From positions 1-54,781 of the forward strand of contig WSYG01000003.1 in NCBI GenBank assembly GCA_009773735.1: a DNA stretch of 54,781 nt, in the 5' to 3' direction. Under the pieces are notes generated by a model. The model was not told where the DNA came from and made no database searches. It worked only from the letters and a program-made list of their open reading frames with translations. Shown here in pieces: positions 34,064-42,841 of the stretch. The translations under genes were made by a program, and so were the position numbers. How positions within the stretch are numbered: position 1 is the first letter of the stretch; each line of letters starts with the position of its first letter. Source of the DNA: Erysipelotrichaceae bacterium (lineage in GTDB: Bacteria; Bacillota_I; Bacilli_A; Erysipelotrichales; Erysipelotrichaceae).

Positions 34064-35338
34064 TTATCTTCCAAAAATCTTCTTCCACAATTGTTCGACT
34101 TTACCATGTCTTTTTTCGAGTTCTTGAATTGCTTGCATATCCCCTTCATAATACTTCATCATCCATTGTCCTTCTTCATAACACAGAGCGTCATGAAGCG
34201 GGAATACTTCACGTGTCAAATACAGAGTATACATCACCAGTTCAAAGGGACCCACAGGTCTGATTGATTCATTTGGTATGTTTTCTACAGCAACACTAAG
34301 ACAAGACTTAATAGCCTCGATAACGTCATCACGTTTGTTTGATTTAGCGAATACGACAGTATAAAACCATCCAAAAAGTTCATTAAAACAGCCATGGGCA
34401 TCAGATACTCCCACAATTGGAACAGTTTTTCCTTTCGCTCTTTCTTCATGGTATCGGGCAATTTGAAGGGTGTTTGATTCTTCTTCATAGGGACGATAGC
34501 CCCCAATGACTTCTAAGGCATCATAAGGTTGATGATCCATCATATAGGTATTGACTGCTTCTGATATGTAATACCCTGAATTAATCTGCCAATATGGATG
34601 ACAAAAAATGGCCAAACCATGGCCTTCACGTATCTTATCGAATATGATTTCACTACATGCGATCTCAAAACGAGATTTTTCATCACCCACATTAGTGATC
34701 TTTGCCATCTTGGATTCAATCAATTCATTGAGTGTTTCTTGATGATCATGCATCCACTCGTTAACACTAAAATCTCCACCGAAATTGATGATGTGAACAG
34801 AATTGTTTTTGCCGTGAACTTCTTCTCCAGATTCAATCGACATGTCCAGTTTCAAACCATGAAAAGCAGCTTTAGCTTCTAAGGAAGGTGCATACTGACC
34901 ATGATCTGTGATTGCCATAAAATCAAGACCGATCTTTCGACACATGGCTGTTACGAATGCTGGCTCTTCACGTCCATCAGAGCGTGTCGTATGCATATGT
35001 AAATCTCCTTTATAAGGAGTCAGTTTCCACAAATCTTCTGAAACAGAGTACAATCTAAATTCTATGGTTTCTTGCTTAGGGATGATCATTTCTATTTTGT
35101 GTTCTTGTTGATCTTTAAAAAATAATGTAAATGAAATGCTGCCTGATTTTGGATAACCCATTTGATCCACACAAGACTCATAGGCACCCATATTGGATAT
35201 TCTTCTTAGTGGAGTATGACGAATCAAAACAAGTTCATCGTCTTTAAGCATAAAATCATTGTTTATGGATTTTATCGTAATTGAGGTTGAAGTATTGCTG
35301 ATGATGATTTTGGGAAATATTTCAAAACTTTGATTCAT
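34064..35338 (-). CDS. PHP-domain metal-dependent phosphoesterase
   Basis: Protein of 424 residues. About 110 residues of N-terminal beta-rich sequence come first, then a PHP domain opening with DLHMHTTRSDG and AITDHGQYA. Later metal-ligand segments are IFCHPYWQ and GVSDAHGCF. PHP enzymes hydrolyse phosphoesters or phosphates, and the N-terminal domain is typical of the extended PHP/CehA-type group. The start at 35338 is chosen for GAGGTC five bases upstream. Cytoplasmic; substrate unknown. It stands between convergent and divergent neighbours. Confidence 0.85.
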   Translation of the reverse strand: MNQSFEIFPKIIISNTSTSITIKSINNDFMLKDDELVLIRHTPLRRISNMGAYESCVDQMGYPKSGSISFTLFFKDQQEHKIEMIIPKQETIEFRLYSVSEDLWKLTPYKGDLHMHTTRSDGREEPAFVTAMCRKIGLDFMAITDHGQYAPSLEAKAAFHGLKLDMSIESGEEVHGKNNSVHIINFGGDFSVNEWMHDHQETLNELIESKMAKITNVGDEKSRFEIACSEIIFDKIREGHGLAIFCHPYWQINSGYYISEAVNTYMMDHQPYDALEVIGGYRPYEEESNTLQIARYHEERAKGKTVPIVGVSDAHGCFNELFGWFYTVVFAKSNKRDDVIEAIKSCLSVAVENIPNESIRPVGPFELVMYTLYLTREVFPLHDALCYEEGQWMMKYYEGDMQAIQELEKRHGKVEQLWKKIFGR

Positions 35339-35445
35339 ACTTGACCTCATTATTTTGACTTTATTATACCATGACCTTATGACTTCATTTGTCGCCAACA
35401 AACTAGAATGTTATAATCGAGAAGGACAACTTAAAGGAAACTTGT

Positions 35446-36306
35446 ATGAATGAACCACAATATCTGACTCCTGCAGAAATTACTGAGACTACAATTCAAA
35501 TCGGTATTAAGAAGACACAGTATTCTGCCCTAAATTTATTCCTATTGGGCATTTTAGCGGGTGTGTTTATTGCTTTTGCATCTGAAGGATCAAATATGGC
35601 TGCTTTCAATTTGTTTGCTAAACCTGAAACTTATGGCTTAGGTAAAGCTTTGGCTGGAGCGATATTTGGGACAGGTTTGATGTTGGTTGTGATTGCAGGC
35701 GGTGAACTCTTTACAGGCAATACGTTAATATTTGCAGGTGTTTTAGCAAAACGAATCAAACTTAAAGCGATGCTGAGAAATTGGTTCTTTGTATATTTAG
35801 GCAACTTTGTTGGTTCAGTCCTGATTGCTTATATGATGAATGAATCTGGTTTGTTTAACAGTGGGGCCAATGATTTAGGAGCCATCACCATCAAGATCGC
35901 GTCCTATAAAGTAGGCTTAAGTTTTTCTCAAGCATTCTATTTAGGAATCATGTGTAATTGGTTGGTCTGTTTGGCGGTATGGATGGCAACTGGAGCCAAA
36001 GACATCTCCGGTAAGATCTGGGCTATCTTCTTTCCTATTTGGTTGTTTATTACTTCAGGTTTTGAACACAGTATTGCCAATATGTATTATATCCCAGCTG
36101 GAATATTCGCAAAAGGCAATCCACAATGGGCTCAAGCTGCAATGGATCTTGGGGTAAGTGCTGAAAAACTAGCAGCCTTGAATTGGAATTCGTTCTTGAT
36201 CCAGAATTTATTGCCTGTAACCTTAGGTAATATCGTAGGTGGAGCTGTGTTTGTTGGAGGTGTATATTGGTTTGTATATCTTAGAAACTCAACTAAAAAG
36301 AATTGA
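35446..36306 (+). CDS. Formate/nitrite transporter family channel
   Basis: FNT-family pentameric anion channel (286 residues, six helices). Family landmarks are the GGELFTGNTL loop and the central histidine H208 in SGFEHSIANMY. It conducts formate, nitrite, lactate or hydrosulfide in different members; the sequence does not say which. AAAGGAAA precedes the ATG and a terminator follows. A formate-exporting role would suit a fermentative organism using pyruvate formate-lyase, but that gene is not in view. Confidence 0.92.
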   Translation: MNEPQYLTPAEITETTIQIGIKKTQYSALNLFLLGILAGVFIAFASEGSNMAAFNLFAKPETYGLGKALAGAIFGTGLMLVVIAGGELFTGNTLIFAGVLAKRIKLKAMLRNWFFVYLGNFVGSVLIAYMMNESGLFNSGANDLGAITIKIASYKVGLSFSQAFYLGIMCNWLVCLAVWMATGAKDISGKIWAIFFPIWLFITSGFEHSIANMYYIPAGIFAKGNPQWAQAAMDLGVSAEKLAALNWNSFLIQNLLPVTLGNIVGGAVFVGGVYWFVYLRNSTKKN

Positions 36307-36310
36307 CTTG

Positions 36311-36335
36311 ACCCTTCATAAACAGAAGGGTTTTT
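36311..36335 (+). terminator. Intrinsic terminator after the FNT gene
   Basis: ACCCTTC, a seven-base loop, GAAGGGT and TTTTT. Confidence 0.85.
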
Positions 36336-36416
36336 ATGAGTTTATTTCTAAATGTCTGTCTTATTTAGATAAGTGATAGAATAGAGATAGAAAGATAGGT
36401 TTCTTGAGGTAAATAT

Positions 36417-37277
36417 ATGCGAACGAGTGGTAGAGCCACAAGTAGGAATGTTCAAACACGAGGGGGTTCTGGAGGTATGGTTGCGGGAGGCGGCATGGGT
36501 TTAGTCGTCGTCTTGGTGATTGCCTTTTTGACCGGAGATCCAACCATCTTGATAAATAGTATGTTGGGAGGCCAAGGTCAGGCAAGTTCACTCAGTAAAG
36601 AACGGGTTGCTGAGCTCACTGAGTTTGTATCGGTTGTTATGGCAGATACGGAAACCGTTTGGAATGAAATCTTTAGTACCTATGGTGAAGACTATAAAGA
36701 GCCACAATTAATCATATACAGCGGTTCTGTTCAGTCCGCCTGCGGTAATGCGACATCTGATGTTGGACCATTCTATTGTTCTGAAGATGAGTCTGTATAT
36801 ATCGATTTAATTTTCTTTGATGAATTGGAACTGAGATTTAAAGCCCCAGGAGACTTTGCGATGGCTTATGTCATTGCGCATGAAGTAGGACACCATGTTC
36901 AAAATCAATTGGGTATCCTACAAGAAGTTCATACTTTACAATCCAAAGTCAGTCAGACTGAAGCCAATGAATTGTCAGTAAGACTAGAATTACAAGCTGA
37001 TTATTTAGCAGGTGTATGGGCACATTATGTCCAAGGCTATGGCTATTTAGAAGCTGGTGACGTTGAGGAAGCTCTGGCAGCAGCATCTGCGATCGGTGAT
37101 GATCGATTGCAACAGCAAGGTCAAGGTTATGTCAATCCAGATACTTTTACCCACGGAACATCTGCTCAACGTTCGAAATGGTTTAACTTAGGCTTGACTC
37201 ATGGTGATTTAGAACATGGAGATACCTTTGAAGCCAAAACATTATTCACCCCTGTTGTCATAATCTTTAGAGCATAA
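36417..37277 (+). CDS. YpfJ-type neutral zinc metallopeptidase
   Basis: Protein of 286 residues. A short Gly/Arg-rich cytoplasmic start (residues 1-28) is followed by one membrane helix (about 28-40) and an extracytoplasmic domain. The zinc motif is HEVGHH (155-160), and the family segment LQADYLAGVWAHY supplies the distal ligand. Cys109 and Cys121 could form a disulfide. GAGGT precedes the start; the next gene is 14 bases downstream, so they may be co-transcribed. The physiological substrate of this family is not known. Confidence 0.9.
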   Translation: MRTSGRATSRNVQTRGGSGGMVAGGGMGLVVVLVIAFLTGDPTILINSMLGGQGQASSLSKERVAELTEFVSVVMADTETVWNEIFSTYGEDYKEPQLIIYSGSVQSACGNATSDVGPFYCSEDESVYIDLIFFDELELRFKAPGDFAMAYVIAHEVGHHVQNQLGILQEVHTLQSKVSQTEANELSVRLELQADYLAGVWAHYVQGYGYLEAGDVEEALAAASAIGDDRLQQQGQGYVNPDTFTHGTSAQRSKWFNLGLTHGDLEHGDTFEAKTLFTPVVIIFRA

Positions 37278-37291
37278 ATTAAGGAGCACCT

Positions 37292-38146
37292 ATGAAGAAA
37301 ATCACTTGGATAGGAACTGGAGTGATGGGACATGCGATGGTCACCCATTTGATCAACGCTGGATATCCGATCACCATTTATACACGCAGTAAACAAAAAG
37401 CACTGGATTTAGCTGATAAAGCCAGACTCGTCGATTCGATCGAAGAAGCAGTTAAAGAGGCGGATGTCGTCATGATGATGGTTGGTTATCCAAGCGATGT
37501 AGAGTCTGTAGCCCAACAAATTTTTATGTTTGCCCCAAAAGGAACACTCATCATCGACATGACCACTTCTTCCCCTTCTTTAGCAATTTCTTTATATCAG
37601 CAAGCGAAAGCCGCTAAAATGAGTATGCTTGATGCCCCTGTTTCTGGTGGTGATATCGGTGCTAAAAACGCTTCATTGACCATCATGGTTGGTGGCGATG
37701 AATCAGATTTTAGTGAAGCCTCTGACATCTTAAAACACCTCGGTAAATCGATCAATCTTATCGGATCGGCGGGTTTTGGGCAACATTGTAAAATGGCCAA
37801 TCAAATCGTTGTGGCAGGTAACACTGTCGCCATAAGTGAAGCCATTCATTATATGCTTTCTACTGGTCTTGATCCTATAAAAACATTGAATGCATTGGGA
37901 GGAGGAGCTGCCAGTTCGTGGCAACTGCTCAACAACGGTCCAAAAATGATCAACAAGAATTTTGAACCAGGATTCTATGTTCATCACTTCGTAAAAGATT
38001 TGGAGCTGATCGAAGAAGAAGCTCGTCAAGCGAGTATTGATTTACCTATGGTTCATCAAGTCCTAAATCTATATCGCCGTTTGATTGAAGATGGAGATCG
38101 TGAATTAGGAACCCAAGCCCTTATTAGAGCTTATCGAAAAGACTAA
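37292..38146 (+). CDS. 3-hydroxyisobutyrate dehydrogenase-family NAD(P) oxidoreductase
   Basis: Beta-hydroxyacid dehydrogenase of 284 residues. Rossmann motif IGTGVMGHAM (7-16), substrate signature LDAPVSGG (113-120) and catalytic lysine K167 in GQHCKMANQ. Members reduce or oxidise 3-hydroxyisobutyrate, tartronate semialdehyde, succinic semialdehyde or sulfolactaldehyde. The last raises interest given the sulfonate operon, but this gene is 17 kb away outside the island and there is no evidence for that substrate. AAGGAG precedes the ATG and a terminator follows. Confidence 0.9.
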   Translation: MKKITWIGTGVMGHAMVTHLINAGYPITIYTRSKQKALDLADKARLVDSIEEAVKEADVVMMMVGYPSDVESVAQQIFMFAPKGTLIIDMTTSSPSLAISLYQQAKAAKMSMLDAPVSGGDIGAKNASLTIMVGGDESDFSEASDILKHLGKSINLIGSAGFGQHCKMANQIVVAGNTVAISEAIHYMLSTGLDPIKTLNALGGGAASSWQLLNNGPKMINKNFEPGFYVHHFVKDLELIEEEARQASIDLPMVHQVLNLYRRLIEDGDRELGTQALIRAYRKD

Positions 38147-38167
38147 AGAAGCAATTGCTTCTTTTTT
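38146..38167 (+). terminator. Terminator after the hydroxyacid dehydrogenase gene
   Basis: AAAGAAGCAATTGCTTCTTTTTT: a self-complementary stem with essentially no extra loop, followed by a T-run. Confidence 0.7.
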
Positions 38168-38178
38168 AATTCATCGCT

Positions 38179-39246
38179 TTACTTAACGGATGTTATTTTG
38201 CTCAACATGACCCATTTTCTTAACCATGGTTGATACATAAAAGGCAATTTCATGAGTTTCAACGCAATTGAGAAACGCAATTTCATACATTTAAGATCAT
38301 AGACCTTCAATGCTTTTTCTGTTGCGCCATATCGCAGTAAACTTTCTGATAAGTAACGGGCACTTCTAAACGCATAACTAAAGCCTTCTGCAGATGTTGG
38401 ACTGATGGTTCCCGATGCTTCCCCAATCAATGCAGCTTGACCACAATGATAATTCAATTCCTTGATTGATCTAGGGCGTAGCACTATGGCCCCTTCTGTT
38501 GACTTCAATTCATGGAGTTGTAGATTGGTGTTTTGTTTGAGTTTCGTTTTAAAAGTATCAAAATTTTGATGAACCTGTTTATCTATGCATAAAGCAGAGC
38601 CAATAATGATCGTCTTGTCTTTTTGTAATGCCCATGAATAATAATCGGTGATCGATTCATCAAAGATCCCATAATAAGAGGTTTGGACTTCTGAAGTAAG
38701 ATAGTGTTCTTGCATACAAACATAACGTTGCGCATGTTGTCGTTGTGTAAACAAGGTTCTAGATACAATGGAATCTGCTCCGTCTGCTCCAATCAAGATC
38801 TTGCACTCTAACATTGACTTTTGTTTGTTATGAATCATTTCTAAGCGAAAACCTTGCTGTGTTTTTTTGATCGTTAACACTTGGGTTGAGTATAGTAGAG
38901 TTACGTTTTTTGGTATTAAACTAATCAACCAATTTTCGAATTTCCTGCGATCCATATTGATATAGGATCGTGGATAAAAGCGATGCAAGTGATTGCTAAA
39001 ATCAGAGGTATTGACCTTATTGAGTTGAGGTTCAACTTTAATATCATCTGGTATGATTATGCCTTCTTGTCGAAGTGCTTTTTGAGCATGACTCGATAAA
39101 AGACCCCCACAAGCCTTGTGAGATCGATCTTGTACATTAAAATCACGGGCATCGATTACTGCCACCTCTAATTGTTTTTGTTGACCTAAATGCTTAGCAC
39201 AGTGTGCACCAGAAGGTCCAGATCCTATAATAATCACATCAAACAT
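38179..39246 (-). CDS. FAD-dependent oxidoreductase, geranylgeranyl-reductase type
   Basis: Flavoprotein of 355 residues. The FAD-binding motif is DVIIIGSGPSGAHCA at the N-terminus, GADGADSIVSR lies mid-protein, and a LIGEASGTISPTSAEGF segment contacts the flavin. It resembles prenyl-reductase/halogenase-like monooxygenases. The role in a fermentative bacterium is uncertain; reduction of polyprenyl chains is the usual family suggestion. The start at 39246 follows AAGGAG by five bases; the in-frame ATG at 39264 has no ribosome site. Confidence 0.85.
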   Translation of the reverse strand: MFDVIIIGSGPSGAHCAKHLGQQKQLEVAVIDARDFNVQDRSHKACGGLLSSHAQKALRQEGIIIPDDIKVEPQLNKVNTSDFSNHLHRFYPRSYINMDRRKFENWLISLIPKNVTLLYSTQVLTIKKTQQGFRLEMIHNKQKSMLECKILIGADGADSIVSRTLFTQRQHAQRYVCMQEHYLTSEVQTSYYGIFDESITDYYSWALQKDKTIIIGSALCIDKQVHQNFDTFKTKLKQNTNLQLHELKSTEGAIVLRPRSIKELNYHCGQAALIGEASGTISPTSAEGFSYAFRSARYLSESLLRYGATEKALKVYDLKCMKLRFSIALKLMKLPFMYQPWLRKWVMLSKITSVK

Positions 39247-39340
39247 AACTTCTCCTTGGCCCAACAGCCTGCGATTATTATCCCATACTCTAAGAATCTA
39301 TGCCTTTTAAGATGTATAAATCATCAATGATCAAGCAAAT

Positions 39341-39361
39341 AAAAAGCCCACAAGTGGGCTA
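39341..39361 (-). terminator. Terminator at the end of the PAS-GGDEF gene
   Basis: AGCCCAC and GTGGGCT with a two-base loop (39345-39360), followed in leftward reading by TTTTTATTT. It overlaps the stop codon of the gene it ends. Confidence 0.85.
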
Positions 39362-40234
39362 GATTTCTTGAGATTTCTGAGTTTTTCGACTTCTTTTCTT
39401 TTCATAGAGTCGCTTATCTGCCGCAATCAAAATCTTTTCGAAATTTTCTTCTTGATCGAGTTGAGAAATTCCAAAGCTTGCTGAAACCAAGATGGCTTGT
39501 TTCTCAAACACAAGTTTGAGATCTTTGAAGGCTCCTTCAAGTCGATCTACTAAAGATTGTGCGTTTTCCATTTTTGTATTGGGCATCATGATGACAAATT
39601 CATCGCCACCAAAACGAGCCAATATGTCAAATTCTCGGACATTCTTCGAAAGCACAGACGCTACTTCTTTTAAAACATAATCCCCTGCGATATGACCATA
39701 AGTATCATTGATATTCTTAAAATCATCGATATCGATCATCATCAAACTGAGATCTGTATTGTATCGCTTAGCACGTTGAAATTCCATTTGTCCCAATCGT
39801 TCAAAATGTTGACGATTAAAGATTTTAGTTAAACCATCTTTTTCTGCCCATTCACGCATTCTTTGACCTTCAATTTTATCGGTCACGTCAATGCAACTTC
39901 CAATATAGCCAGCAAACACATTGTCATCTAGAAACACGGGTGATCCAAGATCATTGATCCAACGATATTCGCCATCATGGCGTTTTAAGCGATATTCCAT
40001 TTCAAATGGCACCCTAAGCGCAAAAGCATCCAGATAAATCTTTAAACAACGCTCAAAATCATCAGGATGTACACCTGTGGCCCAACCATTCCCCATCTCT
40101 TCTGATGTTGTTCGACCTGTAAACTTAAGCCACGTCGCATTAAAATAGTTACACAAAGCATCTGTTCCAGCTCTCCAAATCATATTAGGAGATGCTTCTA
40201 CGATTATTTCGTATTCACTGGTACTTAGATTCAT
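39359..40234 (-). CDS. PAS-GGDEF diguanylate cyclase
   Basis: Soluble protein of 291 residues: one PAS/PAC domain (about 5-125; NMIWRAGTD, then YRLKRHDGEYRWI and GSCIDVTD), then a GGDEF domain (about 130-285) with intact FGGDEF. It should make c-di-GMP in response to a cofactor or ligand bound by the PAS fold. It is the third GGDEF protein in the window. It lacks an HD-GYP part, so it may be the net synthase partner for the two HD-GYP proteins. AAAGGAG precedes the ATG. Confidence 0.92.
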   Translation of the reverse strand: MNLSTSEYEIIVEASPNMIWRAGTDALCNYFNATWLKFTGRTTSEEMGNGWATGVHPDDFERCLKIYLDAFALRVPFEMEYRLKRHDGEYRWINDLGSPVFLDDNVFAGYIGSCIDVTDKIEGQRMREWAEKDGLTKIFNRQHFERLGQMEFQRAKRYNTDLSLMMIDIDDFKNINDTYGHIAGDYVLKEVASVLSKNVREFDILARFGGDEFVIMMPNTKMENAQSLVDRLEGAFKDLKLVFEKQAILVSASFGISQLDQEENFEKILIAADKRLYEKKRSRKTQKSQEI

Positions 40235-40399
40235 GATTCTCCTTTATTGTTAAAAAAACATTATTATCAACATTGTAACATTACTTTTATATTTTAATTA
40301 TGAAAATATAACCGGCAATAATAATTTTTGAATGGGCACTTCAACTGAACTTATGGATTTGATTGTGTATACTGTGCTTAATAAGAAATGAGGACTATT

Positions 40400-40783
40400 A
40401 TGCTCCAAGAATATGTTAAAGCGACAAATAAAACATTTGAGTTGACATTATCTGATCTTAAAGACAGACTCGCCGAAAGAAAATTTGGTGTATTAGCTGC
40501 TATTTCACTCTCTGATAAATTCAAAGACAAAGGTATCGAATACTTAGGACAGTTGACCATTTTAGAGGTCTGTAATCCTTTTGAAGCTGCAGCTGCTTTA
40601 GCGATCAATCCTGTTGCTGCATATTTTCTGCCCTGTAAAATATTGGTCAGAGAAGTCAACGGCTGTACCTTGATCGAAATGGCGAAACCATCTTCTCTAA
40701 TTGAAATTCTTCATGAGCCTAAATTAATTGATTTTGCCCGTAAAATCGAAGATCTCTTGATTGAAGCTGCAGACGCTGTTTGA
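40400..40783 (+). CDS. DUF302-like protein
   Basis: Protein of 127 residues resembling the DUF302 fold. FGVLAAISLSDKFKDKGIEY in the first half is followed by ILEVCNPFEAAAAL and then LPCKILVREVNGCTLIEM. In DUF302 proteins the second motif carries a conserved Cys-Asn-Pro, which is present here. The function is unknown; some members bind metals or take part in redox roles. The start at 40400 is set by GAGG six bases upstream. Confidence 0.8.
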   Translation: MLQEYVKATNKTFELTLSDLKDRLAERKFGVLAAISLSDKFKDKGIEYLGQLTILEVCNPFEAAAALAINPVAAYFLPCKILVREVNGCTLIEMAKPSSLIEILHEPKLIDFARKIEDLLIEAADAV

Positions 40784-40872
40784 TTATTAGAGTTTAACGA
40801 CTTATGTATCTCAAAATCCCTTCTAAATAGTATAATGAAATTGAGGTATGTGGTTTCATGAAGGAGGACCTT

Positions 40873-41334
40873 ATGGGATACGAAATTAAATCCGCCTATG
40901 ACCGACTCGATGAAGTCAAAACTTTATTTAAAGAGTACCATAAGATGCTTGGGGTTGATTTGTGCTTCCAGGATTTTGAAGAGGAACTGCTTACATTGCC
41001 TGGTAAGTATGCAACACCTGATGGTCGGCTTTATGTGATCACCCTAGAAGGAAAGCTTGCTGGATGTATTGGGCTTCGGCGATATGATGAAACGCGCTGT
41101 GAGATGAAGCGACTTTTTGTTAGACCGCAGTTTAGAGGACTGCGTTTAGGACAAATTCTTGCTGAAAAGATCATCCAAGATGCCAGAGACATCGGTTATG
41201 AAGAAATGGTATTGGATACTTTATCTTCACTTGAAAGTGCTGTCTTTATGTATCGAAAGATGGGCTTTGAAGAAGTTGAACCCTATTATGATAATCCACT
41301 AAAAGATGTCTTATACTTCAAATTAAAACTTTGA
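40873..41334 (+). CDS. GNAT acetyltransferase
   Basis: GNAT-fold protein of 153 residues. The acetyl-CoA loop appears as QFRGLRLGQILAEKII after the beta-4 strand EMKRLFVRP. A C-terminal MYRKMGFEEVEPYYDNP resembles small-molecule acetyltransferases such as those acting on amino acids. ATG at 40873 follows a full AAGGAGG. Closed by a terminator at 41357. Confidence 0.88.
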   Translation: MGYEIKSAYDRLDEVKTLFKEYHKMLGVDLCFQDFEEELLTLPGKYATPDGRLYVITLEGKLAGCIGLRRYDETRCEMKRLFVRPQFRGLRLGQILAEKIIQDARDIGYEEMVLDTLSSLESAVFMYRKMGFEEVEPYYDNPLKDVLYFKLKL

Positions 41335-41356
41335 ATAACCAAAAAACTTTGATACT

Positions 41357-41390
41357 GATGCTTTGGAAATAAATCTAAAGCATCTTTTTT
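41357..41390 (+). terminator. Terminator after the GNAT gene
   Basis: GATGCTTT and AAAGCATC around an internal loop, followed by six T. Confidence 0.8.
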
Positions 41391-41507
41391 AGTTGGCCAA
41401 CTTGTTTATCGTATTATGTACCTCTCAAGAAGTTTCATCAAATTCACACGCACCACAACTGGATAAACGCTATCCTTAAACCTATACTTAACTTAAGAGG
41501 AGATCTT

Positions 41508-41912
41508 ATGAAAAAAGCCATATACATCCTTATTGTGACTTTAATCTGTTTCTGGTTGATCAATTATGGCATGACCCTTGAAGCAGAACCTTCTTTGATC
41601 AATGGGATCTATGCCTTGGAATTTGTCATTCCTGGATTTGCGATTTTCGTAACCAATATTTTCGCATTGATGTTTGAAAAAGAAAATCAACCTTGGATCA
41701 TCTTCATGATCAGTATGGCTGTCTGCTTGATCGGAGAATTGATTGCCTTGAGTTATTATCAATATAATGATCAATTATTGACACTGACACTGAAACTATT
41801 GACTTTAGCTCTGATCGTCAGCATGATCAACATCGTTTTATTGCGTTGCTTAAGATGGTGGATAAAAGGATTCCCAAAACCTTCTCAAAACATCAACAAG
41901 AATAACATCTAG
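41508..41912 (+). CDS. Small four-helix membrane protein, unknown
   Basis: Protein of 134 residues that is almost entirely hydrophobic, with about four membrane segments and short charged loops, ending in a Lys/Asn-rich cytoplasmic tail. No family recognised. GAGGAG precedes the ATG. It stands alone and shares a terminator with the convergent cupin gene. Confidence 0.75.
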   Translation: MKKAIYILIVTLICFWLINYGMTLEAEPSLINGIYALEFVIPGFAIFVTNIFALMFEKENQPWIIFMISMAVCLIGELIALSYYQYNDQLLTLTLKLLTLALIVSMINIVLLRCLRWWIKGFPKPSQNINKNNI

Positions 41913-41929
41913 TAAACATCACTCACAAA

Positions 41930-41951
41930 AAATCAACCCTTGGGTTGATTT
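41930..41951. terminator. Bidirectional terminator
   Basis: AAATCAACCC-TT-GGGTTGATTT, a perfect stem between convergent genes with A-rich and T-rich flanks. Confidence 0.8.
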
Positions 41952-41955
41952 GCGC

Positions 41956-42300
41956 TTATTTATGACCTTCTATAGGTACGATACAAATGAATTTGAAAGG
42001 TGTATCTCCTACATTTTTAAACTGATGGAGTTCACCCCCAGGAACAAATGCATAACCACCTGCTTCTACATTGTTTTCGATCCCATTAAGAAATAATGTC
42101 CCTTGACCTTCAAGGATCACGTTGATGTGTGGCCAATCATGAGCATGTTTAGGGGTAAAACCTGAAGGTGCAAGTTCAAAGACACGCATGACATGAGTAT
42201 CCCAACCTTCTTGAGGTCCGACTAAAACTTTCATCATTGCGTTGTGAGCCAATGGGTTGGTAACGACTTGTCCTGTAATTTCTTTAAAGTTTCCTAACAT
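41956..42300 (-). CDS. Small cupin-domain protein
   Basis: Single-cupin protein of 114 residues. Motif 1 is HAHDWPHINVILEGQG with metal-type histidines, and motif 2 is AFVPGGELHQF. The ATG at 42300 follows AAAGGA; the longer in-frame reading to 42405 runs into the ybaK gene and lacks a ribosome site. Cupins of this size bind a metal and a small ligand. The substrate is unknown. Confidence 0.85.
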   Translation of the reverse strand: MLGNFKEITGQVVTNPLAHNAMMKVLVGPQEGWDTHVMRVFELAPSGFTPKHAHDWPHINVILEGQGTLFLNGIENNVEAGGYAFVPGGELHQFKNVGDTPFKFICIVPIEGHK

Positions 42301-42358
42301 AATGTTTCCTTTTGACCACTTTAGGTCATTTCTCGAATAAAGTATATCATGGATTTTT

Positions 42359-42841
42359 CTAGGAAACCTTGGCTTTGACCAAGTCTGCCAAATGTCCTTG
42401 CACAATGCGAATCAATGCATCCACTTCAATTTCCATCTGTTGACCAATTCTGCCTGCAGAAACCAAAACAGTTTCCATATGAGCAATTTTCTGATCAAAA
42501 AAAGTTACATAGTTTTTCTTCATGCCTATGGGACTGCAGCCTCCTCTGACATAGCCTGTCACACTTAACAATTCTGAAACAGGAATCATTTCAATGTTTT
42601 TTTCATGAAGATGGACTGCTGCCTTTTTAAGATCGATTTCATCAGCACCATTGATGACCAGTACGTAATACATATGGCTTGCCCCAATAACGATAAGAGT
42701 CTTATAGACCTTATCTATGGGTTGATGTAGACGTTGCGCAACTTCAATCGCATCAAGTGCCATCCCATCAGATTCATAAGTATGGATAATTGTTGGGATC
42801 TTAGCTTTATCCAAGATCCTTAAAGCATTGGTCTTTTCCAT
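42359..42841 (-). CDS. ybaK: YbaK/EbsC-family Cys-tRNA(Pro) deacylase
   Basis: Trans-editing enzyme of 160 residues. Family features are YKTLIV with the conserved lysine, and GYVRGGCSPIGMKK. It removes cysteine (or other small amino acids) mischarged on tRNA-Pro. The start codon abuts the end of the peptidase gene upstream, so the two are probably co-transcribed. Confidence 0.9.
   Translation of the reverse strand: MEKTNALRILDKAKIPTIIHTYESDGMALDAIEVAQRLHQPIDKVYKTLIVIGASHMYYVLVINGADEIDLKKAAVHLHEKNIEMIPVSELLSVTGYVRGGCSPIGMKKNYVTFFDQKIAHMETVLVSAGRIGQQMEIEVDALIRIVQGHLADLVKAKVS

Noticed and set aside
37292-38146. Sulfolactaldehyde reductase of a second sulfoglycolysis route
   Set aside because: The family includes such enzymes, but the gene lies outside the island next to a peptidase gene, and no sulfo-EMP or sulfo-TAL genes are present.
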